Source: UBA1723 sp045641065 (GTDB lineage: Bacteria > Bacteroidota > Bacteroidia > Bacteroidales > Paludibacteraceae). Taken from it: a DNA stretch of 28,873 nucleotides. A model generated the notes under the pieces. The model did not search any database. It saw only the letters and a list, made by a program, of their open reading frames with translations, and was not told the origin of the DNA. Shown piece after piece: positions 9,223 to 18,200 of this stretch. Location: NCBI GenBank assembly GCA_045641065.1, contig JAZUGF010000096.1, positions 1 through 28,873 on the forward strand, written 5' to 3'. Made by a program: the position numbers and the translations under genes. The first letter of the stretch is position 1; each line of letters starts with the position of its first letter.

Positions 9223-9651
9223 ATGGGAAGAATACTCGCAATTGACTATGGTCAGAAACGAATAGGCCTCGCAGCCACAGATCCAGAGCAGATTATCGCT
9301 AATGGATTAGACACCGTTTCTCCAGATAAAATATTCCAATTTTTGACCGACTATTTCGCTAAAGAGAAAGTCGACAAAGTCATCATCGGCAAACCTCAAA
9401 ACATGAATGGAGAAGCTTCGGCATCAATGAAATATATTGAGCCATTCGTGAGAGGATTCAAGAATAAGTTTCCTGATATGCCAATTGAATTCCACGACGA
9501 AAGATTCACTTCCGTACTCGCCAACCGTGCGATTTTGGAAAGCGGTGTGAAGAAGAAGGAGCGACGCGAAAATAAGAAATTGGTTGACAAAGTGAGTGCC
9601 GTAATCATTCTGCAATCCTATCTTGAAAGCCAGAGAATGAGATTCTTTTAA
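9223..9651 (+). CDS. ruvX: Holliday junction resolvase-like protein RuvX/YqgF
   Basis: The 142-residue protein has an RNase H-like fold and belongs to the YqgF/RuvX family, whose members are proposed to act on Holliday junctions or in 16S rRNA 5' maturation. Visible motifs are AIDYGQKRIGLAATD near the start (first catalytic Asp at residue 8), IGKPQNMNG in the middle, HDERFTS, and near the C-terminus LVDKVSAVIILQSYLES with the last acidic residue. The length is normal for the family. The ATG at 9223 begins the standard MGRILAIDYG start, and an in-frame TTG seven codons upstream sits in the promoter box. def follows after 28 bases, so the two are probably co-transcribed. Confidence 0.93.
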   Translation: MGRILAIDYGQKRIGLAATDPEQIIANGLDTVSPDKIFQFLTDYFAKEKVDKVIIGKPQNMNGEASASMKYIEPFVRGFKNKFPDMPIEFHDERFTSVLANRAILESGVKKKERRENKKLVDKVSAVIILQSYLESQRMRFF

Positions 9652-9679
9652 AATGAACTTTTTATAAAAAGATAATAAA

Positions 9680-10231
9680 ATGATATATCCAATCACTGTG
9701 TACGGTCTTCCCGTACTTAAAAAAGTAGCTTCAGATATTACTCCAGATTATCCTAACTTGCCGACTGTAATTGACGACATGTATAAAACATTGACAAACG
9801 CAGAAGGTGTTGGTTTGGCAGCACCACAGGTGAATTTGTCAATTAAGCTTTTCATTGTCGACTTGACATGTTTGGCTGAGGAGGATCCAATCTACAAGGA
9901 TTTCAAGAAGACATTCATCAACCCAGAGATTACTTTCTACAGCGAAGAGGAGGAGAAGGGAGAAGAAGGATGCTTGAGTTTGCCTGGCATTTCAGAGTCA
10001 GTAAAGCGTTCAAAAAAGATCCGCATCAAGTATCAGGACGAGAAATTTGAGTGGCACGACGAGGAGTATGAAAACTTCTTTGCACGCGTTATCCAGCACG
10101 AATATGACCACCTGCTTGGTAAGGTATTCATTGACAGAATCTCTCCAATCCGTCGCACTATGAACCGCAGCAAGATCAGTGCTATGCTTAAAGGTAAAGT
10201 AAAGTGCAGATATAACGTCAAGACTGTATAA
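9680..10231 (+). CDS. def: peptide deformylase
   Basis: This enzyme removes the formyl group from the initiator methionine of new proteins, using a bound metal. All three signature motifs are present: GVGLAAPQ (43-50), EGCLS (96-100, metal ligand Cys98) and QHEYDH (139-144, metal ligands His140 and His144, catalytic Glu141). The length of 183 residues is normal. The ATG gives the usual MIYPI start, and the bases before it are A-rich with no Shine-Dalgarno site, as is common in Bacteroidota. It lies 28 bases after ruvX and 17 bases before the DUF1599 gene, consistent with one transcript. Confidence 0.96.
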   Translation: MIYPITVYGLPVLKKVASDITPDYPNLPTVIDDMYKTLTNAEGVGLAAPQVNLSIKLFIVDLTCLAEEDPIYKDFKKTFINPEITFYSEEEEKGEEGCLSLPGISESVKRSKKIRIKYQDEKFEWHDEEYENFFARVIQHEYDHLLGKVFIDRISPIRRTMNRSKISAMLKGKVKCRYNVKTV

Positions 10232-10248
10232 TCCAAGACGATATAACC

Positions 10249-10806
10249 ATGGCAAATACAGAAGCACAATTCGATAAAGCCATCCAGGTGTGCCGCGACG
10301 TCTATTCAAAGAAATTGAAAGACTACGGTGCTGCTTGGAGAATCATGCGTCCATGCTCGATTACTGATCAGATCTTCATCAAGGCCAATCGTATCCGCAC
10401 ATTGGAGACAAAGGGGAATCATTGCGTCGACGAGGGCATCCAACCTGAGTTGATCGGCATCGTCAACTATTCCATCATGGGAATGATACAGTTGAGCAAA
10501 GGATTTGCCGACGGTGATGACATCACTGTGGATGAAGCACTTAGCCTATACGATGAGTATATGCGCAAAACTCGCACACTGATGATTGCAAAAAATCACG
10601 ACTACGACGAGGCATGGAGAAGCATGCGTACAACATCGTATACAGACTTGATTCTAATGAAGATCTATCGTACAAAGCAGATTGAGAGCAACGACGGCAA
10701 GACACTTATCTCAGAAGGAATCGAAGCCAACTATATGGATATGGTCAACTATGCCATATTTGGTTTGATCAAAATCGACGAGGCGGAAGGTAATAAAAAA
10801 ATGTAG
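10249..10806 (+). CDS. DUF1599 protein with two tandem copies of the domain
   Basis: The 185-residue protein consists of two related halves, about residues 10-88 and 100-178. Each has a DY..AWR.MR motif (DYGAAWRIMRPCSITD and DYDEAWRSMRTTSYTD), then a basic helix (NRIRTLE, YRTKQIES), then an EGI segment ending in a VNY motif (IVNYSIMGMIQL, MVNYAIFGLIKI). This matches DUF1599, also called nucleotide modification associated domain 1. The biochemical role is not established, and I infer only a link to nucleotides from the family name. There is no signal peptide or membrane segment. It follows def by 17 bases and ends in a strong hairpin. The downstream order DoxX-like then tpiA resembles what I recall from Bacteroides. 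Confidence 0.85.
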   Translation: MANTEAQFDKAIQVCRDVYSKKLKDYGAAWRIMRPCSITDQIFIKANRIRTLETKGNHCVDEGIQPELIGIVNYSIMGMIQLSKGFADGDDITVDEALSLYDEYMRKTRTLMIAKNHDYDEAWRSMRTTSYTDLILMKIYRTKQIESNDGKTLISEGIEANYMDMVNYAIFGLIKIDEAEGNKKM

Positions 10807-10827
10807 AGACGGGGCATGTCCCCGTCT
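10807..10827 (+). terminator. palindromic hairpin after the DUF1599 gene
   Basis: AGACGGGG at 10807-10814 pairs perfectly with CCCCGTCT at 10820-10827 around the loop CATGT. The hairpin begins at the base after the TAG stop. No clean T tract follows, but the stem is strong. A second half copy of the right arm (CCCCGTCTT) lies at about 10836-10844. It belongs to the GAGACG/CGTCT palindrome family discussed in the findings. Confidence 0.55.
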
Positions 10828-10894
10828 TCGCATATCCCCGTCTTATTATATTCCGCCAATAGTATCAGACACGTACAAAACGAATCTCCACAAG

Positions 10895-12088
10895 ATGAGA
10901 AACCCATTGTCAGTCCTTATTCAGAAATTGAAAAACACGACGTTACGCAAAACATCGGTATTTGTGTCGCGTCTTGTTGTAGGATTGCTATGTCTCATCC
11001 CCGGATATGAATCTATCGTTGACCCAGTAGGATCAAATATTCTTTGTGATAGATATTTGCATTGTCTTGGATTAGATGTATTGCTACCATTGTCGTACAT
11101 CATCTCCATCAGCATCTCATCTTTACAGTTTGTGATCGGAGTATGCATGACCTTAGGTGCTAAAATCCAGTGGACATCCATCATGGCGACGTTATTCCTA
11201 ACCGGACAGATTATCGCGTCTGCCACTACCCTACACCAATGCCCCGACATCTACGACGGAATCAACCACACCATCAACGCCCACACATTCGGCAGTTCGA
11301 TAGCCCACGGCGTGATTCTGTTGGCATTCGCATCATTAGTATTCCACTGGAGAAATTACAACATTGGATTCTACACTAAACGAACTGAGTGGATTATCTC
11401 AATCTACGGATTTGCCTTTTCAGTAGTGATGGCAATCCACTGTTATTTCTCACTTCCGATTCTCGATCTCACCGTCTGCAAAGAAGGAGAATCCATCAAG
11501 AAAGTGATCGACTATGCAGTTACGCATAAAATCGAGATAGAGAAAGAGACACAAACGGCGATGTCCCACTACGGATATTCCATGATCCTTGTGAGCCCGG
11601 ACATCACACAAGCCAGCACAACATATAGGAAAAAACTCAATAATCTATACACATACTGCAAAAGCAACGGATATAAATTTGCCATGCTTACGACTGCAGA
11701 TCCAGACAGCCGTGAAGTGGACGAATATATAATTGAGACATCTGGAGCAGAATACCCATTCATCCGCATCGAGCGTAAACTAACCGACGCATTTGTACGT
11801 TCCAATCCAGAATTGTTCTTGATGAAAGACGGACTTGTGGAGAAGAAATTCTCTTGTTACCAGATTCCCACATATGAAAAACCTCTACATGAAGAATTCG
11901 CTGAAGACACCGAGGTTTCAGGCGATTTTAACGATGTAGTCAAAAGCATACTCTATTTTGGCACACCACTTCTTGCCATCCTTATCTACGACTACTTGAT
12001 CGAGGGAGCGAAAGCTTTATATAGATTATGGCAAAGGAAGAGGAAGAAGAAAAAGGAGGAAGGGGCATCTGTCCAACAAGCATCGTAA
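10895..12088 (+). CDS. DoxX-like membrane protein with a C-terminal thioredoxin-like region
   Basis: The 397-residue protein has about five hydrophobic segments in its first 200 residues (near 22-40, 62-85, 92-112, 128-150 and 165-190). The opening LVVGLLCLIPGYESIVDPVG fits the DoxX-like family start. Residues about 225-330 look like a degenerate thioredoxin or AhpC-type domain (YGYSMILVSPD, FAMLTTADPD, RSNPELFLMKDGLVEKKFSC) without a CxxC pair. A last hydrophobic segment near 350-372 is followed by a very basic tail (RLWQRKRKKKKEE), probably cytoplasmic. It sits 115 bases before tpiA, a neighbourhood I recall as conserved in Bacteroides. The function is unknown; a role in envelope redox or electron transfer is only a guess. 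The ATG at 10895 is the first plausible start. Confidence 0.8.
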   Translation: MRNPLSVLIQKLKNTTLRKTSVFVSRLVVGLLCLIPGYESIVDPVGSNILCDRYLHCLGLDVLLPLSYIISISISSLQFVIGVCMTLGAKIQWTSIMATLFLTGQIIASATTLHQCPDIYDGINHTINAHTFGSSIAHGVILLAFASLVFHWRNYNIGFYTKRTEWIISIYGFAFSVVMAIHCYFSLPILDLTVCKEGESIKKVIDYAVTHKIEIEKETQTAMSHYGYSMILVSPDITQASTTYRKKLNNLYTYCKSNGYKFAMLTTADPDSREVDEYIIETSGAEYPFIRIERKLTDAFVRSNPELFLMKDGLVEKKFSCYQIPTYEKPLHEEFAEDTEVSGDFNDVVKSILYFGTPLLAILIYDYLIEGAKALYRLWQRKRKKKKEEGASVQQAS

Positions 12089-12126
12089 AAATTCACGTTG
12101 AGAAAATCACAAAGTTTTTAACATGC

Positions 12127-12157
12127 TTTACATAATCGCCTAAATATATTATCTTTG
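12127..12157 (+). promoter_or_regulatory. promoter of tpiA
   Basis: TATCTTTG at 12150-12157 is a perfect -7 element. TTTA at 12127-12130 stands 19 bases upstream, one mismatch from the TTTG -33 element. The expected leader is about 40 bases. It gives tpiA its own promoter although it follows the DoxX-like gene closely. Confidence 0.75.
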
Positions 12158-12203
12158 CGGGCGAATTGAAATTCGAATAAACAATATTTAAATATCTACA
12201 AAA

Positions 12204-12959
12204 ATGAGAAAGAAAATCGTAGCAGGAAACTGGAAGATGAATACTACTCTTCAGGAGGGTATCGCTCTAGCAAACGACTTGAAGGCAGCTTTGGCTGGTA
12301 AGACTCCTAAGTGTGATGTTGTAGTTTGTACTCCATACATCTCTGTAGCAGCAGTAGCTGAGACAGTTAAGGGTTCAGTTATCGGTGTAGGTGCTGAGGA
12401 TTGTTCAGCAAACGAGAAGGGTGCATTCACAGGTGAAGTTTCTGCAAGCATGGTTGCTTCTACAGGTGCTAAGTACTGTATCCTTGGTCACTCAGAGCGT
12501 CGTCAGTACCACGGTGAGGACAACGCACTTCTAATCAAGAAGCTTAACTTGGCTTTGGCTAACGGTCTAACTCCAATCTTCTGTGTAGGTGAGGTTAAGG
12601 AAGAGCGTGAGGCTAACACATTCAAGTCAGTTATCGAGGGTCAGATGGCAGCTGTTTACACTCTTTCTGCAGCAGATTTCGCTAAGGTTGTTATCGCATA
12701 CGAGCCAGTTTGGGCTATCGGTACTGGTCTAACAGCTACTTCAGCTCAGGCACAGGAGGTTCACGCTTCTATCCGTGCTTCTATCGCTGCTAAGTACGAC
12801 AAGGCAACAGCTGAGAACACTTCAATCCTTTACGGTGGTTCTTGCAAGGGTAGCAACGCTCCTGAGTTGTTCGCTCAGCCAGATATCGACGGTGGTTTGA
12901 TCGGTGGTGCCGCTCTTAAGGCTGCTGATTTCATGCAGATCATCGAGGCTTGGAAGTAA
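12204..12959 (+). CDS. tpiA: triosephosphate isomerase
   Basis: The enzyme interconverts dihydroxyacetone phosphate and glyceraldehyde 3-phosphate in glycolysis and gluconeogenesis, in the cytoplasm. Active-site residues are all visible: Asn9 and Lys11 (GNWKMN), His96 (LGHSERR), Glu167 (AYEPVWAIGTG, including flexible loop 6) and the phosphate-binding YGGS and IGGAAL segments. The 251 residues match the family length. Codon use is strongly biased (many GGT, GCT, CGT, AAG), unlike the neighbours, which fits high expression. It has its own strong promoter and a bidirectional terminator. The SPOR-domain and folE genes that I recall downstream of it in Bacteroides are absent; a restriction-modification pair on the other strand is there instead. 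Confidence 0.98.
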   Translation: MRKKIVAGNWKMNTTLQEGIALANDLKAALAGKTPKCDVVVCTPYISVAAVAETVKGSVIGVGAEDCSANEKGAFTGEVSASMVASTGAKYCILGHSERRQYHGEDNALLIKKLNLALANGLTPIFCVGEVKEEREANTFKSVIEGQMAAVYTLSAADFAKVVIAYEPVWAIGTGLTATSAQAQEVHASIRASIAAKYDKATAENTSILYGGSCKGSNAPELFAQPDIDGGLIGGAALKAADFMQIIEAWK

Positions 12960-12983
12960 TCTTCTAAAGACGATTAAAAAATC

Positions 12984-13012
12984 AAGGGTTCGACTTTCGT
13001 CGAACCCTTTTT
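12984..13012 (+). terminator. bidirectional terminator between tpiA and the methyltransferase gene
   Basis: An 11-bp perfect stem (12984-12994 with 12999-13009) closes a TTTC loop. It is followed by T residues on the plus strand, and by a run of six T on the minus strand (the A run at 12976-12981). It therefore suits both tpiA and the converging methyltransferase gene. Confidence 0.9.
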
Positions 13013-13041
13013 GTTTGTAATACAAAGTATTTGTACTAAAC

Positions 13042-14154
13042 CTATATGTCTAACGAGATTTGCATGAACTTTGTCTTTTGCGTTTTAGACACATTCATTC
13101 CAAAACTTTTGGCACACAACTTTATCACTTCTTCATCGTCAATACTATATTTAACATTGTGTTTTTCCAAAGCATGACGAATGCTCATTGCCATATGGTA
13201 TGCAAGATTTACTGGCACAGCATTGCCAATCATCTTATAACCAACATTGACATCTTCATACACAAATTCAAAATCATCAGGAAAAGTCTGGACTCTTGCG
13301 ACTTCTCTTACTGACATTCTTCTATACAAATGTTCTTTTCCTGGAACAAAGATTTGTTTATTTGAATCAATTTTTATCATCTGTGGGGCTTGTGGATGAA
13401 GCTGACACTGTCTACCACTTGCCTGAACAGTGAAACCCTGATCATCCCAACCTCGGACTCGATTACGCGAAAGAAATATAGGAGAAAAACCTCCTACATA
13501 ATACTCGTGATTTAACACTCTACAATCCTTGCCATTTGTATGGTTTTTTTCCTTGGCTGGAATTACAGAGTATTGTAAATCACCAATTGCTTCACGAAGC
13601 GTTATTCGTGGTTTTACTATACATGGATATTCATAATCAGTAATGCCAAGATCTTTGCGGAATCCGACATAAAAGACTCTGTCTCTATCTTCAGGAACCT
13701 CATAATCCTTTGCATTAAGCATTTTCAATTGGACATCATAACCAATACCTGCATTACGGAATTCATTCAAAAATTCCTCTACTGCTTTTGCATTTCTCGG
13801 AGCTAACATACCAGATACATTCTCCGCCACAAAGAATAATGGTTGAACAGATTTCAAAATGCGAATGTAATCACGAAAAAGTTGCCCACGAGGATCTTCT
13901 ATACCCCTCTTAGCACCTCCTTCACTCCATGATTGACAAGGAGGACCTCCAATTATACCATCAATACCTTCTGGGAAAAACGACTCATTAATGTTTCGAA
14001 TATCTCCCTCTATCAAACAAACGTCAGGAAAATTACGTCTGAAAGTAGGACATATTTTTGGATCAAATTCATTCGCCACAGCAGTTCTAAACCCAGCCTT
14101 ATGAAATCCTAAGTCTAAACCACCAGCCCCACTAAATAAACTTATAAGAGCCAT
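13042..14154 (-). CDS. DNA (cytosine-5) methyltransferase, HaeIII type (GGCC)
   Basis: The 370-residue protein is a C5-cytosine methyltransferase. Visible motifs are I (FSGAGG, 7-12), IV with the catalytic cysteine (GGPPCQSWSEGG, Cys73), VI (AENV, Glu111), VIII (EDRDRVFYVGF), and IX/X (YRRMSVREVARVQTFPDDF, GYKMIGNAVPVNLAYH). The segment TVQASGRQCQLHPQAP in the target-recognition region and GGPPCQSWSEGG agree, as I remember it, almost exactly with M.HaeIII. The predicted target is therefore GGCC, to be protected from the partner nuclease. It starts 3 bases after the endonuclease stop codon, so the two form one transcript with the nuclease first. A C-terminal extension of about 35 residues follows the core. 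Base composition is A+T-rich relative to tpiA, which fits acquisition by transfer. Confidence 0.93.
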   Translation of the reverse strand: MALISLFSGAGGLDLGFHKAGFRTAVANEFDPKICPTFRRNFPDVCLIEGDIRNINESFFPEGIDGIIGGPPCQSWSEGGAKRGIEDPRGQLFRDYIRILKSVQPLFFVAENVSGMLAPRNAKAVEEFLNEFRNAGIGYDVQLKMLNAKDYEVPEDRDRVFYVGFRKDLGITDYEYPCIVKPRITLREAIGDLQYSVIPAKEKNHTNGKDCRVLNHEYYVGGFSPIFLSRNRVRGWDDQGFTVQASGRQCQLHPQAPQMIKIDSNKQIFVPGKEHLYRRMSVREVARVQTFPDDFEFVYEDVNVGYKMIGNAVPVNLAYHMAMSIRHALEKHNVKYSIDDEEVIKLCAKSFGMNVSKTQKTKFMQISLDI

Positions 14155-14157
14155 ATT

Positions 14158-15135
14158 CTATACTTCTTGGAATAAATGTTGGGTGAACAATACTGGTGGA
14201 TTGCCTAACAATCTTACGTCAAACTTCAACGACGCCTCAACTTTTGAACTTGCGTTGTGAATACGGAACGATATTTCCCAACCTCCATCAAGTATCATAT
14301 TTAATGTATCCTTTGAATCTTTCTTAAATTCAAACTCCACAATTCTTGTAGGAAGTTTTATTTCTGGAATTGAATAACGCGATTTTATCTTGTTAACAGT
14401 CTTGTTTAATCCACCATTTATATTGAACGCCTTTACTATTACCATATTATGAATATCATCCTTAATAATTTTATAGAAAGGGTACTCTCCTATCAAATAT
14501 AAAATAAGTTTGGCAGGAATACCTTCATTCTTTTCATTAATCCTAAGCAACTCTTCTTTGAATGAAGTAAGCAAAGGGATGTAACAATCATCTTGTTTTC
14601 TATCCCCCATATCACTCCACAATGCCTCTGGATTATTTTTTCGTATTTCATACAAACTATCAAACAATGGAGTAATCTCATCCCAATACTTCTGAGAACA
14701 CGGAATTCCTAACCATTTGTAACCAAAATCTAGAGACTTGCTAAGTCGAGAATGCTTTACAGCATCATTGTTATTCTTGGCAGAAAAACCGATTTCCCAC
14801 TTGGACAATGCTCGGCTAAATACAACATCTCTTACATCTCCAGTCTCTCCTTCTTGATCTTTTTGCAAGCAAATAGACAATACATCACCGGATCCAATCT
14901 CCGCCACTAACCCTGGCTCTATCTTCACCATTGTATCTATAGTTTCAAATGCAGCTTTATCAAAACGAGTATGCTCTTCATCTGAAAAGCTATCATAATA
15001 TTCTTTTGCCTGTTTGTATGCATCATTCTCAACCAACAAAGCTCTTAAACCTTGTTTGCTGATGTAATTCTTATATTCTTTAGCTATAGCATATTCAAAT
15101 GCCTTACCATTCCTTACTTGATCTCCTTGTGGCAT
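14158..15135 (-). CDS. HaeIII-family type II restriction endonuclease
   Basis: This 325-residue protein is encoded immediately upstream of the HaeIII-type methyltransferase. Its start (GDQVRNGKAFEYAIAKEY) and overall layout fit the HaeIII restriction endonuclease family, which cleaves GGCC. A possible nuclease core lies near residues 85-140: GSGDVLSICL, then GDVRDVVF, then WEIGFSAKNNNDA, where the Asp and Lys residues could bind metal. I have not matched these to known catalytic residues. No controller (C) protein gene is visible, so timing of methylation versus cutting must rest on other means. The ATG is followed by MPQGDQ, and a 114-base gap separates the gene from sbcC upstream. Confidence 0.85.
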   Translation of the reverse strand: MPQGDQVRNGKAFEYAIAKEYKNYISKQGLRALLVENDAYKQAKEYYDSFSDEEHTRFDKAAFETIDTMVKIEPGLVAEIGSGDVLSICLQKDQEGETGDVRDVVFSRALSKWEIGFSAKNNNDAVKHSRLSKSLDFGYKWLGIPCSQKYWDEITPLFDSLYEIRKNNPEALWSDMGDRKQDDCYIPLLTSFKEELLRINEKNEGIPAKLILYLIGEYPFYKIIKDDIHNMVIVKAFNINGGLNKTVNKIKSRYSIPEIKLPTRIVEFEFKKDSKDTLNMILDGGWEISFRIHNASSKVEASLKFDVRLLGNPPVLFTQHLFQEV

Positions 15136-15249
15136 AATTAAATCAAAATATTTTCAAAATTGCTAATAAAATTTGGAATAACAATTACACATGGTTACAA
15201 AATATTCAACATTTTTATAACATGTCAGATCTCCTGTTTATTATCAACC

Positions 15250-18200
15250 TCACAAAGGATAAATCTCTACATGGCTGCTGCCTGAGTTTCCATTCTTCAC
15301 AACACGAATCTGAGTTGTGATTCTTTCACTCATTGTGTCGGTATGGCTAATCACGCCTACCTTCTTTCCCTGTGACATCTGAAGCAATGAAAGCGAATCG
15401 ATCACTGTGGATAGATATTCCTGGTCGAGTGTGCCAAATCCCTCGTCGATAAAGAGATTCTCAAATGAGATATTGCGCGACGAAAGTGATGATAAGCCAA
15501 GTGCTAATCCAAGTGAAACCACGAATGTTTCTCCACCTGATAGTGACGTTGTATCACGTATGTCATCTGCTCTATCATGGTCGATAACACGTATACCAAG
15601 TGAGTTTGGCACCTGCACCAATTCATATCGGCTGTTAAACTTGCGTATCTCATCGTTGGCATGCTCAACAAGAAATCTCAACGTATAACACTGTGCTATC
15701 TTACGCAATGTTTTTCCGTCGCCTCCGATAGAGTCATACACTTCCTTCCAATCCTCATTTTCCTGTGAGACTTCCTTAAACTCAGCAGCCAAACCTCCCA
15801 TTTGTTTCACTGCATCATTATGTTTCTGAAGTGTAGCCTGTGCTTCCACAAGTTTCTTCTGCTGACTATTACTCTCAAGAGTCTCTTTCTCAACTTTAAG
15901 TTCATCCACACTCTTCTCCGGCTTCGTCTGCTGATGCTCAACTCCCCTTTTCTCAGCATCCTTTCTCAATGTAGATGCAGAATTAAGTTTGGCTTCTTTT
16001 GTCTCCTTATCCTTACGGACAGACTCCCAATTGTTAGTGGCTGAAAGCATTCCGTCTACAATATCCAAAGAAATTGGAGATTCGGATTTTGCATTATATT
16101 GAGCAATCCAATCATTCAATTTTGCAGATTCAGTATTTCTTGACACTGAATCCCTACTCTTCTGATCCTGAGTTGTAGATAATTGTCCAGAGACACTACT
16201 CAATGCTTGCTTCTGCTTTCCAATTTCTTCGGTTTTACTCTCCTCCGCTGTTTTTGCAGATTTCAACTCATTAGTCAAACGAGCATCCTCTGCATCTGGA
16301 TCTTTACCTCCCAATTCAGCATTATACTGTTTCTGCAAATCACCAAGAGTATCAACAGCAGCCTTATGTTCCGACGTCGCTTTTTCCAACGCATTGGCTT
16401 TTTCCGTCTGCTGACTCACAAAATTGTCAGTCTGTGATTTCAAACCAACAAGTGTCTTTTCTGCTTGTGTAACTGCGTTAAGTGATGCTTCTAATTCAAC
16501 AGCAGCCTTCTTCTCGTAAGCAGCTTTTGCATCTGTGGCAGCATCCTTTATTCCGTCGAGACGTAGAACTTCCTTCTGGACTTTATTGAATGCCTCAAGT
16601 TCTTTCTCACACTTCTCTTTAGCCGACGCGAATCCATCTACCATAGCGGAGAGTGCAGTTTTGTCCTTTTTCCAATCAGCATGTTTTATAGCGACATCAA
16701 TCCACTTTGATTCTGAATCGGTCAACGATTTTTGGATATTCTGGATGGAAGACGCAATTGACTTCAACTCTCCGGTATTATTACTTAACTTAGCAGAGAG
16801 TGATTTTTCTTCATTTCTCTGTTTATCTAAATCTGCCTTCTTTTCGTCAAGACTATTTTTTAGAGCCGACGTTGCACTATCCAACTTATCGCTGCCAGCC
16901 GCATACACATGGTGTACACTACCACATACCGGACATGGTTTTCCATCTTCAAGACTTTGTCTAAGAGTCTCCACTTTTTCACTTGTCAAGATGGAGAATG
17001 CATTCTGCAATCCCTCAACCTCTGTTTCAAGTTCCTTGACCTTAAGCGTTTTAAGAGTAGTATCGATAGTCTTGATCTCGTTCTCCAACTCTCCCTTGCG
17101 ATTCAATGACTTCTGCAAATCTCCATTCAATCCGTCAATAAACTCAACGATATTGATAGCAGAAGTCAAATCATTATAATCATTAACAGATTTGCCTAAA
17201 GCTTTTTGCAAATCTTCCACCGACAATCCTTCAATCTTCTTCTTTTCTGTCTCAAGATTCTTGATTGCCAACACTTCTGCTTCCTGCAAACGTTTCTTTT
17301 CATCTTCTACCTGCTTCTTTAGTTGAGCAAGACGTTCATCTGCCTTACTCTTCACCATCTCTGCAGTGTCAATAGATTTCTTATTATCGTCCACAGCTTT
17401 GTCTGCAGCTTCTTTTGCAGATGTTGCGGAATCCAACTGGATCTTCTTTTCTTTTAACGTTGACGTTGCATTATCAATGTTAGTACGAAGTTCACGAGCC
17501 TTCTTAATGTGTGGAGCAGCAACATCTATTGCAGTCTGAGCTGATGTCACTTTTGAACTCAACTCTTTCTTTAACTGCTCATTCTTTGCAATCTCAACTG
17601 TGATTTTGTCAATCTCGCCCTTTAGATTTTGTATAGAAACATCACTCTTTGCAATCGCATCATCAAGACGTTTCACTTCACGTCGGATGTCCATAGCTGG
17701 CAAGATTGCATCGTGCAAGACAAGTTTTGCGACGTCGCTCTTTATTGCATCCAACTCCTTTGCGGCATCTTCCTCAGCTTTTTTATTGAGTGCTATTTCA
17801 TCCTGCAATTTTTTATCGGCATCATACCATTTTAGAGCCTCGTCAACAATTTTTTTCTGTGCCTCAAGTTTCTTCTCAGCATCTTCCAACTTGGCAATCA
17901 AATCCTCAAGCAAGGTCAACTCATCATCAGACAATACATTCTGTTTGTATGCCTCTACCTCTGCATTAACCTTGTTGAATCTCTCCTGAGCCACTTCCTT
18001 TTGGCACTTGATCTTAGTCGCAATGTTGTTATACATCTCCTCACAACCAATTAGTTTCTCCAAAAGTTCATAACGCAAATTCTCGTCTGCCTTAAGGAAA
18101 TTAGCAAACGAACCCTGAGCGATAAGCACAGTGCGAAGGAACTGGTCGTAGTCCAAACCAATTATCTGCTGAAGATCATTCCAATCAGCTAGCGACTCAG

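Noticed and set aside
10816..11010. 64-codon frame overlapping the start of the DoxX-like gene
   Set aside because: It overlaps the well-supported membrane protein in another frame and has no recognisable content.
12166..12180. Short inverted repeat CGAATT-GA-AATTCG in the tpiA leader
   Set aside because: Six base pairs with a two-base loop in A+T-rich sequence is expected by chance and lacks riboswitch features.
16535..17179. Open frame of 214 codons opposite sbcC, and others at 17600-17989 and 18308-18709
   Set aside because: They mirror the Lys/Glu/Ala-rich coiled-coil or ATPase-lobe coding of sbcC, are Ser/Phe-rich and show no domain or promoter.
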